Source: JBJEFI01 sp051873875
Lineage (GTDB): Bacteria; Bacillota; Bacilli; Bacillales; Bacillaceae_G
Assembly: GCA_051873875.1 (NCBI GenBank)
Contig: JBJEFI010000100.1
Coordinates: forward strand, 1-37,182
Direction: 5' to 3'
DNA: 37,182 nucleotides
Shown: piece by piece, positions 8,005 to 16,352 of the stretch
Layout: each line of letters begins with the position of its first letter
Numbering within the stretch: position 1 is the first letter of the stretch
Program-made: the position numbers and the translations under genes
Notes under the pieces: model-generated
Told to the model about the DNA's origin: nothing
The model's input: only the letters and a program-made list of their open reading frames with translations
The model's database searches: none

Positions 8005-9129
8005 TTATTCTAAGAAATCCTTTAGACGCTTACTGCGGCTAGGATGACGTAATTTACGTAATGCTTTTGCTTCAATTTGACGAATGCGTTCACGTGTTAC
8101 ACCGAATACTTTTCCTACTTCTTCAAGTGTACGCGTGCGACCATCGTCTAAACCAAAACGAAGGCGTAGAACATTTTCTTCACGATCTGTCAGTGTATCT
8201 AACACATCTTCTAATTGTTCTTTCAGCAATTCATATGCAGCATGTTCTGCAGGTGAAGTTGCTTCTTGGTCTTCAATGAAATCACCTAAATGAGAATCAT
8301 CTTCTTCACCAATTGGTGTTTCTAATGATACTGGTTCTTGAGCAATTTTTAAAATTTCACGAACCTTTTCTGGTGGTAAATCCATTTCTTCTCCGATTTC
8401 TTCTGGAGATGGTTCACGCCCTAAGTCTTGCAGTAATTGACGTTGTACACGGATCAATTTGTTAATTGTTTCTACCATATGAACTGGGATACGAATTGTA
8501 CGAGCTTGGTCTGCAATGGCACGTGTGATCGCTTGGCGAATCCACCATGTTGCATACGTACTAAATTTAAATCCTTTACGGTAATCGAACTTTTCAACTG
8601 CTTTGATTAAGCCCATGTTTCCTTCTTGAATTAAATCCAAGAATAACATACCACGGCCTACATAGCGTTTTGCAATACTTACAACAAGACGTAAGTTTGC
8701 TTCTGCTAAGCGGCGTTTTGCTTCTTCATCGCCTTCTTCAATACGTGTAGCCAACGCAATTTCTTCTTCAGCAGATAATAAATCCACGCGGCCAATTTCT
8801 TTTAAGTACATACGTACAGGGTCATTGATTTTAACACCTGGTGGTACACTTAAATCATTTAAATCAAATTCTTCTTCTTTTTCTAATTGGTTTGGATTTG
8901 GATCTTCTTCTTCGTCTCCTTCACCAATTAATTCTATTCCTTGATCTCCGAGGAACTCATAATATTCATCCATTTGTTCGGACTCAATTTCAAAGGAACT
9001 TAACTTCTCAGCAATTTCCTCATACGTTAACACACCGCGTTTTTTCCCAACTTCAAGAAGTTGTTCTTTCGCTTGATCCATTGTTAATTCTGAGTCCATT
9101 TCTTTTGAACGAGCTGATTTGTCAGCCAT
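8005..9129 (-). CDS. sigA: RNA polymerase primary sigma factor SigA (RpoD)
   Basis: The housekeeping sigma-70 factor, 374 residues. Region 1.1 is the short acidic Firmicutes type. Region 1.2 has DPVRMYLKEIG, region 2 has NLRLVVSIAKRYVGRGM and FLDLIQEGNMGL, region 2.4 has KFSTYATWWIRQAI, region 3 has RIPVHM, and region 4.2 ends with the helix-turn-helix TLEEVGKVFGVTRERIRQIEAKALRKLR. I chose ATG 9129 because AAGGAGG lies eight bases upstream and the protein then begins MADK like B. subtilis SigA. The frame is open six codons further up. It follows dnaG by 34 bases in the classical macromolecular synthesis operon, here without rpsU at its head. Confidence 0.97.
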   Translation of the reverse strand: MADKSARSKEMDSELTMDQAKEQLLEVGKKRGVLTYEEIAEKLSSFEIESEQMDEYYEFLGDQGIELIGEGDEEEDPNPNQLEKEEEFDLNDLSVPPGVKINDPVRMYLKEIGRVDLLSAEEEIALATRIEEGDEEAKRRLAEANLRLVVSIAKRYVGRGMLFLDLIQEGNMGLIKAVEKFDYRKGFKFSTYATWWIRQAITRAIADQARTIRIPVHMVETINKLIRVQRQLLQDLGREPSPEEIGEEMDLPPEKVREILKIAQEPVSLETPIGEEDDSHLGDFIEDQEATSPAEHAAYELLKEQLEDVLDTLTDREENVLRLRFGLDDGRTRTLEEVGKVFGVTRERIRQIEAKALRKLRHPSRSKRLKDFLE

Positions 9130-9163
9130 TTGTTCCCCTCCTTCCACAAAATAACACTTACTC

Positions 9164-10957
9164 TTATCTATTTATAGTTAACCTTAATTTGGTTATCTCT
9201 TGGGCAATTTGAGCTGCTTTTAAATAATCTTTCGTTTTTTCAGCTGCTCGAACTTGTTCTTTTAATTGTTCAATTTGTAACACGATTTGCCGCTTATGCA
9301 TTTGATGAAAATAATCATTAAGTTCTGCATCGCTTATCTCTTTATTTATGTCCAGATAGGCAATTTCCGTTACGATACTTTTCAACCGTTCTGTTGGAAG
9401 AAAACTTAAAAACTGACTTACATCTGGTTCATTTCCATCTTCATAATATGCGTATAAATGAACAATAATTTCTGTATGTTCATCAATATTGAAAAAATTT
9501 TGTGTATTTTTTTGAACTTTCTCTGTTACTTCCTTACTTTGCAACATATGTGCAAGTAATCGGCGTTCAGCCTGTACATAAGCAGGGAGTAATTTTTGAC
9601 TTTGTTTTTGAATTGGCTCTATTCGTTTTTGTTGTTCATGATGCCGATTCGTTGCTCTTTTTAGAAGACCATTTAATTCTTCTCGTAACACATCAAGCGA
9701 AAGGGAGTACTCGCTACTTAATGTTTTCATGTAATGCTCACGTTCAATGGGCTTCTGAAGCCTTGCTATTTCAAGCAACATGCGATGGATATAATTCATT
9801 TTCTCTTGATCATCCATCATATTTTTTCCTTGCTTGTAATAATACATCTTGAAGCTCATGAAACTTAACGCATTTTCAATAACCTTTTCTTTAAATGCCT
9901 CAGTTCCATGCTCACGTGTATATTCATCTGGATCTTGTCCGTTTGGCATCAAGGCAATCTTTACTTGACACCCCATCGACTCAAGCATAGTCGCCGCTTT
10001 AAAGCTAGCTTCTATCCCTGCCCCATCTGAATCGTAACAAATGATAATTTGATCTGTTAACCTACGTAGCATGGAAGCTTGTTCAGTTGTTAAAGCTGTT
10101 CCCATGGTTGCTACTGATTCCTCAAACTGAGAACGAACAGCAGCCATTACATCGGCAAATCCTTCAAATAAAATAGCGCGATTTTTTTGTCGAATAGCTT
10201 GTCTTGCTAAGTGAAAATGATACAACGTTCTCCCTTTTGAAAAAATAGCTGTCTCTGGTGTATTCATATACTTTGGGGTTTCATTTGTTAATACCCTGCC
10301 ACTAAAGGCAACTACTTTTCCTTGTGCATTGTGAATTGGAAACATAATCCGATTTCGAAATCGGTCGTATGCGCCACTTCCATTTTCCTTCTCAATGACG
10401 AGCCCTGCTTTTTCTAATAGAGAAAGATTGTAGCCTTTTTTTGTTAAGAAACGTGTTCCCATATCCCACGCATCTGGTGCATATCCAATTTCAAAGGTTT
10501 CGATTACTTCTTTTGTTATTCCTCTATTTGTTAAATAGGCAAGGGCTTCTTCTCCATCTTCTGTATGTAACAAGAGATGATGATAATAGCGTTTCAATAA
10601 TTCATGTGCCTCAATCATCTTCATGTCAAGTGATACACTTTTCTCATCTGTGTATTCGTCTAAAGGAAGATGAATATGAGCTCGCTCTCCTAATTTCTTT
10701 ACTGCTTCAATAAAGCTAATGCCTTCTATCTTTGTTAAAAAAGAAATAGCATTTCCGCCAGCACCACAGCCAAAGCAATGATAAATTTGCTTATCTGGTG
10801 AAACAGAAAAAGAGGGAGACTTTTCTCCATGAAATGGACATAATCCAAAGTAATTACGTCCTTGCTTCTTTAACTGAACATATTCACTAATAACATCTAC
10901 AATATCTACTGTATTTCTGATTTGATCGACAATCTCCTCTGGAATACGGTTCCCCAT
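9164..10957 (-). CDS. dnaG: DNA primase
   Basis: DnaG, 597 residues, synthesises RNA primers for replication. The N-terminal zinc-binding domain is Cys40-Pro-Phe-His43 with Cys61-Phe-Gly-Cys64. The catalytic core includes RNRIMFPIHNAQGKVVAFSGR, and the TOPRIM domain has the acidic residues in LFEGFADVMAA and ICYDSDGAG. The C-terminal region beyond about residue 430 is the helicase-binding domain, which is poorly conserved as usual. ATG 10957 is preceded by GGAG at nine bases. It is the first gene of the dnaG-sigA operon. In B. subtilis yqxD precedes dnaG; it is missing here. Confidence 0.97.
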   Translation of the reverse strand: MGNRIPEEIVDQIRNTVDIVDVISEYVQLKKQGRNYFGLCPFHGEKSPSFSVSPDKQIYHCFGCGAGGNAISFLTKIEGISFIEAVKKLGERAHIHLPLDEYTDEKSVSLDMKMIEAHELLKRYYHHLLLHTEDGEEALAYLTNRGITKEVIETFEIGYAPDAWDMGTRFLTKKGYNLSLLEKAGLVIEKENGSGAYDRFRNRIMFPIHNAQGKVVAFSGRVLTNETPKYMNTPETAIFSKGRTLYHFHLARQAIRQKNRAILFEGFADVMAAVRSQFEESVATMGTALTTEQASMLRRLTDQIIICYDSDGAGIEASFKAATMLESMGCQVKIALMPNGQDPDEYTREHGTEAFKEKVIENALSFMSFKMYYYKQGKNMMDDQEKMNYIHRMLLEIARLQKPIEREHYMKTLSSEYSLSLDVLREELNGLLKRATNRHHEQQKRIEPIQKQSQKLLPAYVQAERRLLAHMLQSKEVTEKVQKNTQNFFNIDEHTEIIVHLYAYYEDGNEPDVSQFLSFLPTERLKSIVTEIAYLDINKEISDAELNDYFHQMHKRQIVLQIEQLKEQVRAAEKTKDYLKAAQIAQEITKLRLTINR

Positions 10958-11026
10958 ACACTACAACTCCGTGTCTATCTAGATATTCGATAAAAAACTA
11001 TAAAATCCTGCAAGGTTCGACAAAAT

Positions 11027-11048
11027 TTATTTTCTTGCAAGAAAATAA
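11027..11048. promoter_or_regulatory. 22-bp perfect palindrome upstream of dnaG
   Basis: The half site TTATTTTCTTG is followed directly by its exact reverse complement. It can be read as an operator for a dimeric regulator or as a hairpin with a 9-bp stem and TGCA loop. It lies 70 to 91 bases before the dnaG start and immediately downstream of a TATAAA on the minus strand, a common operator position. Confidence 0.5.
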
Positions 11049-11101
11049 TTTATATAGCACAACTTTACTAAAAATTTTTCGTCATTTGTGCATATACGAT
11101 G

Positions 11102-11130
11102 TAATTCAACATTCCTACGTTGAATCCTTC
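11102..11130 (-). promoter_or_regulatory. Sigma-H-like promoter upstream of dnaG-sigA
   Basis: Minus strand: GAAGGATTC (11122-11130), 11 bases, GTTGAATTA (11102-11110). This fits the sigma-H pattern RnAGGAwWW-N11/12-RnnGAATww with one mismatch. In B. subtilis the sigA operon has a sigma-H promoter, so the place is right. The same bases also form an ATTCAAC/GTTGAAT inverted repeat, so an operator is the alternative. Confidence 0.5.
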
Positions 11131-11315
11131 ATAAAATAAAAAGTTTTATACGTTTTTTTGTCGATTTAACTAATTTTACACAACCTATTTCTAGTTTATT
11201 CGGAAGTATAAAAGATTAAACCTAAAAACCTTACTTTTTCTCACAATATTTTATTATAATATAACATTCTATCTTTATCTACCTATTCGCTCTTTTTAAA
11301 AATATACTGAATTTT

Positions 11316-11354
11316 AAAAAGATGTCCCCCTTTACAAAAAGGAACATCTTTTTT
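11316..11354 (-). terminator. Terminator of the ccpN-PPDK-regulator operon
   Basis: Long imperfect stem (arms 11316-11333 and 11336-11354, with a bulge and G-U pairs) with T-run on the minus-strand side, ten bases after the stop codon. Confidence 0.8.
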
Positions 11355-11363
11355 TATGTACAA

Positions 11364-12164
11364 TTAATACATAGCTAGCTTGCTAATAATTATATTTGCT
11401 GTCTCTTCCACTGCTTTTGTTGAAACATCAATAACCGTACATCCGATTTGATTTACTACATTATCAAAATGAGTTAACTCCGCTTCAATTCGATCAATAT
11501 TTGCATAAATAGCACGATCATCTAATCCTAATGATTTTAATCGTTCTTTTCGAATATTGTTTAATTTTTCCGGGGTGATTTTTAATCCAAAGCAACGTTC
11601 TTTTGGTACTTGGAATAACTCTTCCGGAGGATCTACCTCTGGCACTAACGGAACATTTGCTACCTTAAAACGCTTATGTGCTAAGTATTGAGATAGTGGT
11701 GTCTTTGATGTTCTTGATACACCAACTAAAACAATATCTGCTTTTAATATTCCACGTGGATCTCTTCCATCATCATACTTAACTGCAAATTCAATTGCTT
11801 CTATCTTTTTAAAATAATCATCATCTAACTTTCTTAAAATGCGTGGCTCATAACGCGGCTGCAATCCATGTTGTTCAACAAGTTTATCCAATAAAGGTCC
11901 TACAACATCATGAGTAGGTACTCCTGCTTTTGTTGCTTCTTTAATTAAAATTTCTCTCATTTCCGGTTTTACAAGTGTAAAAACAATAATTGCATTCGTT
12001 GCTTTCGCAATAGAAACTACCTCTCTTATTGTTCCTTCATCTTCAACATAAGAAACTCTTCTAATTTCAGCATTAAAAGAAAATTGACTAATCGCCGCTT
12101 TGGCCACTAGTTCTGCTGTTTCTCCTACAGAATCGGAAACGATATAAATAATAGGATTATTCAA
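11364..12164 (-). CDS. Pyruvate, phosphate dikinase regulatory protein (PSRP/YqfL)
   Basis: A DUF299/PSRP-family bifunctional kinase/phosphorylase, about 266 residues from the proposed start. Members phosphorylate pyruvate phosphate dikinase with ADP and reverse it with phosphate. B. subtilis YqfL is known mainly for modulating CcpN. Seen here: VSDSVGETAELVAKAA at the N-terminus and the nucleotide-binding loop GVSRTSKTPLSQYLAHKR, followed by VPLVPEVDPPEELF. I choose the TTG at 12164: GGGGTGG stands five bases before it and the protein then begins LNNPIIYIVSDS, aligning with the B. subtilis start MNNRIIYVVSDS. Another in-frame TTG at 12191 adds nine residues. It is directly downstream of ccpN. 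No dikinase gene is in the window. Confidence 0.9.
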   Translation of the reverse strand: MNNPIIYIVSDSVGETAELVAKAAISQFSFNAEIRRVSYVEDEGTIREVVSIAKATNAIIVFTLVKPEMREILIKEATKAGVPTHDVVGPLLDKLVEQHGLQPRYEPRILRKLDDDYFKKIEAIEFAVKYDDGRDPRGILKADIVLVGVSRTSKTPLSQYLAHKRFKVANVPLVPEVDPPEELFQVPKERCFGLKITPEKLNNIRKERLKSLGLDDRAIYANIDRIEAELTHFDNVVNQIGCTVIDVSTKAVEETANIIISKLAMY

Positions 12165-12192
12165 TTTATCCACCCCATTTTTCTCTACCAAT

Positions 12193-12837
12193 TTAAACTC
12201 GTTCTTTTCTTACTAAATCCACAAACGCTTTTGTAATATTTGTTTTTGTAAATCGACCAATCACTTCAAACCCCTTGTCTGTTTCCTTTACAACTGGCAT
12301 TCCATCAATTTGCTTGTCAATGCATTTTTTGGCCACATCCAAAACACTGTCCTCTTTAGAACACATTGTAATGTTTGGCATTCTTGTCATAATGATATTT
12401 ACTGGCAAAGAGGCTAACTCTTGCTTACCTAAGCTTGCTCGTAATAAATCTTTACGTGATAATACCCCAACTAAAATTGCATTTTGATCTACAACAAACA
12501 ATGTTCCTACATCTTCTAAAAACATCGTACAAATTGCATCATAAACAGACATATTTTTGCCAACTACAATCGGAATTGACATATAATCTGCTACTTTTAA
12601 TAATTTAATTTTTTCTTCTATTTCTTGTTCACTTGTACGCCCTGTATAAAAATAACCGACACGTGGTCGAGCTTCTAAATAGCCTGTCATCGACAAGATA
12701 GCTAAATCAGGACGAAGCGTTGCTCTTGTCAAATGTAATTGTTCTGCAATTTGTTCCCCTGTAATTGGACCATTTGACTTTACAATTTCTATAATTTGCG
12801 TTTGGCGTTTTGTTAATTCGATGTTAATCACCACCAT
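12193..12837 (-). CDS. ccpN: CcpN-type transcriptional repressor
   Basis: A 214-residue regulator with an N-terminal winged helix (ITGEQIAEQLHLTRATLRPDL, residues 25-45) and two CBS domains (about 85-140 and 150-205; LFVVDQNAILVGVLSRKDLLRA is the first). It matches B. subtilis CcpN (YqzB), the repressor of the gluconeogenic genes gapB and pckA and of the small RNA SR1 when glucose is present. The CBS pair probably senses adenine nucleotides. It overlaps no gene and is one base from the longer possible start of the PPDK regulator, so the two are co-expressed. ATG 12837 has only a weak AGTAGGG upstream. The target genes are elsewhere. Confidence 0.92.
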   Translation of the reverse strand: MVVINIELTKRQTQIIEIVKSNGPITGEQIAEQLHLTRATLRPDLAILSMTGYLEARPRVGYFYTGRTSEQEIEEKIKLLKVADYMSIPIVVGKNMSVYDAICTMFLEDVGTLFVVDQNAILVGVLSRKDLLRASLGKQELASLPVNIIMTRMPNITMCSKEDSVLDVAKKCIDKQIDGMPVVKETDKGFEVIGRFTKTNITKAFVDLVRKERV

Positions 12838-12899
12838 ATCCCTACTAAATTAGACATACTAACTATTCTATTATTATATACTATTTCCTACAATAATAA

Positions 12900-12930
12900 A
12901 AACCGGTAAGGCACTTTTTCTTACCGGTTT
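12900..12930 (-). terminator. Rho-independent terminator of glyQ-glyS
   Basis: Perfect 11-bp stem AAACCGGTAAG/CTTACCGGTTT with a nine-base loop and a T-run on the minus-strand exit, 16 bases past the glyS stop. It separates glyQS from ccpN. Confidence 0.92.
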
Positions 12931-12945
12931 CATACATTTTCACGA

Positions 12946-15024
12946 TTACTTCACAATTAATAAATTAAAATTAGCAAATGTGAAAATCATTGTAGCGATG
13001 GCAACCATTAATCCTAAACGGTTTGCTTTTATCGCCTCATCTTTACTCATAACCATTACATCTTCAAAGTAAGCATCAATTGTTGGTGATAAAGAAGCTA
13101 AATAAGCGAATGCTTCATCTAATTGACCATCCTCTAAAGCAGTTGCATAGTTCTCTTTCATATTCATATACGCTTCATATAAGTCGTTTTCTTGTGCTAC
13201 TTCAAATAACGCAGGATTTATTTCAATCGCTGTTCCTTTTGACGAAATGTTAAGAACACGACTTAATGATTCTGTAATGCCTTTAAAGTTTTCTTCACTA
13301 CGTTTCTTCTCTAATACAAGGGCTACGCCTACGATACGGTTAACATTTGTTAATGGTGTATCTAATACAGCATCGATTACGTCATAATTTACACCTTTTT
13401 CATTTAATACGTTTTTCACACGTAATTTAAAGAATGAAACTAAATCTGCTACGATTTCTTCTTGTGAGCGTTTTGCTAATCCTTTTTCAATGAAGCTTGC
13501 AACAACTTGTTCAAATAAAGCTGTAAAGTTTAAATCCCATCCTTTTGTTAACGCAATGCTTACGATACCACTTGCTTGACGACGTAATGCATAAGGATCT
13601 TGAGAACCTGTTGGAATTAAACCGATACTGAAACATCCAACAATTGTATCAATTTTATCTGCAATACTTACCACGCTACCTACATTTGTAGCAGGTGCAT
13701 CATCTTCAGCATGACGTGGCATATAATGTTCGTTAATCGCTTTGGCAACGACAGCATCTTCACCTGTTAATAATGCATATTTCTCACCCATAACACCTTG
13801 AAGCTCTGGGAATTCATATACCATATGCGTCACTAAGTCAAATTTACAAATACTTGCTGCACGATGCACTTGTTTCTTTTCTTGTTCTGTTAAATTTAAT
13901 GTAGTTGCTAACATATCAGCTGTAGCTGTTGTACGACGAACTTTATCGCCAATTGTTCCTAAATCCTCATGATAAACCGTTGTATCTAATTTCGCCATAC
14001 AATTTTCAATTGATACTTTTTGGTCTTCACGATAGAAGAAAGCCGCATCGGCTAAACGAGCGCGTAATACTTTCGCATTCCCACGTGCTACCGTTTCAAT
14101 ATTATCGCTATTTCCGTTACGAACCGTTACAAAGAATGGTAATAACTTACCTGATTCATCTTTTACAGGGAAATAACGTTGGTGTTCCTTCATTGATGTA
14201 ATTAATACTTCTTGAGGAATTTCTAAAAATTCTTCTTCAAATGTGCCATATAAAGCGGTTGGATATTCTACTAAGTTGTTTACTTCTTCTAATAAATCTT
14301 CATCAACAGGAATGATCCAATTATTTTCTTTTTCTAACGCTTTTAATTGTTCACGAATGATGTTTTTACGTTTAACAGGGTCAGCAATAACGAATTGTTC
14401 TTCTAATAATGCTTCATAACGAGTTAAATCTGTAATTTCAATTTCTTTTCCTAAGAAACGATGTCCTCTTGTAAAAGAGTTCGCTTGCACGTTTGTAATT
14501 GAAAAATCGATTACATCGTTGCCAAATAAAGCAACAATCCACTTGATTGGACGTACAAAACGAAGTTCTTCATGACCCCAACGCATGTTTTTCGGGAATG
14601 TAAGAGATGTAACAATGCTCTCTAATTCTCCAAGTAATTCAATTGTTGGGCGACCTTGAATATGCTTATTTACATAAACATACTCAATTCCTTTAACTTC
14701 TTTAAAGAAGAAATCATCAACTGAAACACCTTGACCACGAGCAAATCCCATTGCCGCTTTGCTCCAGTTTCCTTCGCTATCAACAGCAATTTTCTTTGCT
14801 GGTCCCTTTGCTTCTTCTTCGATATCACTTTGAATTTCCGCTACATCTGTGATTGCTAGAGCTAAACGACGAGGAGTAGAGAAAGCACGAATTCCTTCAA
14901 AAGAAATGCGGTTTTCATTTAACCATTTTTCTACTTTTGCTTGTAATTGATTCATTGCATCGGTTACCATACGCGCTGGCATTTCTTCTAAACCGATTTC
15001 TAATAATAAGTTACGTTTACTCAT
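12946..15024 (-). CDS. glyS: Glycyl-tRNA synthetase beta subunit
   Basis: A 692-residue beta subunit of the bacterial alpha2beta2 glycyl-tRNA synthetase, close to the 679 residues of B. subtilis. It begins LLLEIGLEEMPARMV and carries an HD-like middle part and an anticodon-binding C-terminal domain ending FANFNLLIVK. The beta subunit supplies tRNA recognition; the active site is in GlyQ. Its ATG lies inside the end of glyQ (8-base overlap), so translation is coupled, which suits a fixed subunit ratio. Expression is under the glycine T-box upstream of glyQ. Confidence 0.97.
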   Translation of the reverse strand: MSKRNLLLEIGLEEMPARMVTDAMNQLQAKVEKWLNENRISFEGIRAFSTPRRLALAITDVAEIQSDIEEEAKGPAKKIAVDSEGNWSKAAMGFARGQGVSVDDFFFKEVKGIEYVYVNKHIQGRPTIELLGELESIVTSLTFPKNMRWGHEELRFVRPIKWIVALFGNDVIDFSITNVQANSFTRGHRFLGKEIEITDLTRYEALLEEQFVIADPVKRKNIIREQLKALEKENNWIIPVDEDLLEEVNNLVEYPTALYGTFEEEFLEIPQEVLITSMKEHQRYFPVKDESGKLLPFFVTVRNGNSDNIETVARGNAKVLRARLADAAFFYREDQKVSIENCMAKLDTTVYHEDLGTIGDKVRRTTATADMLATTLNLTEQEKKQVHRAASICKFDLVTHMVYEFPELQGVMGEKYALLTGEDAVVAKAINEHYMPRHAEDDAPATNVGSVVSIADKIDTIVGCFSIGLIPTGSQDPYALRRQASGIVSIALTKGWDLNFTALFEQVVASFIEKGLAKRSQEEIVADLVSFFKLRVKNVLNEKGVNYDVIDAVLDTPLTNVNRIVGVALVLEKKRSEENFKGITESLSRVLNISSKGTAIEINPALFEVAQENDLYEAYMNMKENYATALEDGQLDEAFAYLASLSPTIDAYFEDVMVMSKDEAIKANRLGLMVAIATMIFTFANFNLLIVK

Positions 15025-15907
15025 TGTCTTTTCCCTCCTCTTTTTTTAATGTTGGAAAACCTAGTTTTTCACGTTCTTGATAATATGTTTTTGCAATGCT
15101 ACGTGCTAAGTTACGAATACGACCGATATAACCAGTACGTTCTGTTACTGAAATCGCACCTTTTGCATCTAATAAGTTAAATGTATGAGAACACTTTAAT
15201 ACGTAGTCATACGCTGGATATACTAAACCAAACTCCATTTGGCGTAATGCTTCTTTTTCATATGTTGTAAATAAGTTAAATAACATATCAATATCAGATG
15301 TTTCAAATGTGTATTTTGAATGCTCATATTCTGCTTGTAAGAAAATATCGCGAACTGTTACACCATCTGTCCACTCTAAATCAAATACATTTTCTTTATC
15401 TTGGATGTATGATGCTAAACGCTCGATACCATAAGTGATTTCAACAGAAACTGGTTTACATTCTAAACCACCAACTTGTTGGAAGTATGTAAACTGTGTT
15501 ACTTCCATTCCATCTAACCAAACTTCCCAACCAAGTCCAGCTGCACCTAGTGCTGGATGCTCCCAGTTATCTTCTACAAAACGAATGTCGTGCTCTAATG
15601 GGTCAATCCCTAACGCACGTAAAGAGTCTAAATATAACTCTTGGATGTTATCTGGCGATGGCTTCATAATTACTTGGAATTGATGATGTTGGTATAGACG
15701 GTTTGGGTTTTCACCATAACGACCATCTGCTGGGCGACGAGAAGGCTCTACATAAGCTACATTCCATGGCTCTGGCCCTAAGCTTTTTAAAAATGTGTAC
15801 GGACTTAATGTTCCCGCCCCTTTTTCTACATCATAGGCATTCATCAAAATACAACCTTGTTTTGACCAATGCTGTTGTAACGTTAATATCATTGTTTGGA
15901 TATTCAT
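15017..15907 (-). CDS. glyQ: Glycyl-tRNA synthetase alpha subunit
   Basis: A 296-residue class II catalytic subunit, which activates glycine and joins it to tRNA-Gly. Family signatures: MNIQTMILTLQQHW at the start, MNAYDVEKGAGTLSPYTFL, YVEPSRRPADGRYGENPNRLYQHHQFQVI (motif 2 region) and ITYGIERLA (motif 3 region). I use ATG 15907 because GGAGGTG is at the right distance and the length equals the family norm (295 in B. subtilis). The frame is open for 39 more codons to a GTG, but those have no family match and lie in the leader RNA. It overlaps glyS by eight bases. Confidence 0.97.
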   Translation of the reverse strand: MNIQTMILTLQQHWSKQGCILMNAYDVEKGAGTLSPYTFLKSLGPEPWNVAYVEPSRRPADGRYGENPNRLYQHHQFQVIMKPSPDNIQELYLDSLRALGIDPLEHDIRFVEDNWEHPALGAAGLGWEVWLDGMEVTQFTYFQQVGGLECKPVSVEITYGIERLASYIQDKENVFDLEWTDGVTVRDIFLQAEYEHSKYTFETSDIDMLFNLFTTYEKEALRQMEFGLVYPAYDYVLKCSHTFNLLDAKGAISVTERTGYIGRIRNLARSIAKTYYQEREKLGFPTLKKEEGKDNE

Positions 15908-16093
15908 AACGCACCTCCGAAATTTTTTGATTTTAGTTAAGAAATGAACATAAAGTGAAACATCCAGCAGCAAAAACATCTTTTTCACTACTGATTGGTT
16001 GAACCTATTGGGTCTTCCTGGCACTTGCCTTCCCTTTAAACTGCTACCTTACTATTAGTTAAAGGAAGAGCATCGTATCCAGATAATTTCTAA
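15908..16093 (-). other. Leader segment between T-box terminator and glyQ
   Basis: About 186 bases separate the T-box terminator from the glyQ start, longer than needed. The segment contains an imperfect 12-bp hairpin (arms near 16028-16041 and 16059-16070, CTTCCTTTAACT with AGTTTAAAGGGAAG) and a frame open in phase with glyQ from a GTG at 16024. I do not recognise a known element here. Confidence 0.5.
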
Positions 16094-16146
16094 AAGAAAA
16101 AACTCTCGTCGCTATGTGTTGTATTCACACATAGGGACGAGAGTTT
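16094..16146 (-). terminator. Regulated terminator of the glycine T-box
   Basis: Very strong hairpin: 11-bp AAACTCTCGTC/GACGAGAGTTT (16100-16110 with 16136-16146) continued by 8 bp after a single C-C mismatch, then six T on the minus strand. Its 5' arm overlaps the region needed by the antiterminator. Confidence 0.95.
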
Positions 16147-16317
16147 ACCCGCGGTTCCACCCTATTTATTTTGACAAATGTCAAAATCACTTTTACAGAA
16201 ATGTGCTCCGGAATGCCCTTCCTTTTGTTTCTTGGTCTAGCTTTCACCATCCTAGACTCGCTTTTGGCAAGAATGTCAAAAGTACTCCTTTCCTTCAACG
16301 CACCATGTCATTTTTAT
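16094..16317 (-). promoter_or_regulatory. Glycine T-box leader (glyQS)
   Basis: A transcription-antitermination T-box that senses uncharged tRNA-Gly. On the minus strand, in order: the GGAGTAC GA-motif near the base of stem I, the apical hairpin GTCTAG...CTAGAC with the distal loop GGTGAAA (16235-16257), the specifier GGC (16215-16217, in AAGGGCATT), the T-box GGGTGGAACCGCGGG (16148-16162) and the terminator. The TGGA in the T-box would pair with the UCCA end of tRNA-Gly, consistent with a U discriminator base. The GGC specifier and the downstream genes agree. When tRNA-Gly is uncharged the antiterminator forms and glyQ-glyS is transcribed. Confidence 0.95.
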
Positions 16318-16323
16318 AAAGCC

Positions 16324-16352
16324 ATTGTACTAATTCTGCTGAAATAAATCAA
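16324..16352 (-). promoter_or_regulatory. Promoter of the glyQS T-box operon
   Basis: Minus strand: TTGATT (16347-16352), 17 bases, TACAAT (16324-16329). It lies over the last codons of recO and would start RNA near 16317, just ahead of stem I. Confidence 0.7.

Larger units (their letters stand above)
10958..11363 (-). other. Gene-free leader of dnaG-sigA
   Basis: About 400 very AT-rich bases with no coding frame of note. From the upstream end it holds the terminator of the PPDK-regulatory gene, then a sigma-H-like promoter, a TATAAA box near 11050, and a perfect 22-bp palindrome. I cannot identify a convincing TTGACA/TATAAT sigma-A promoter, although one must exist for an essential operon. 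Confidence 0.6.

Noticed and set aside
15908..16024. 39-codon N-terminal extension of GlyQ from GTG
   Set aside because: The added residues do not belong to the family, and ATG 15907 has a clear GGAGGTG. The open frame is kept only as part of the odd leader segment.
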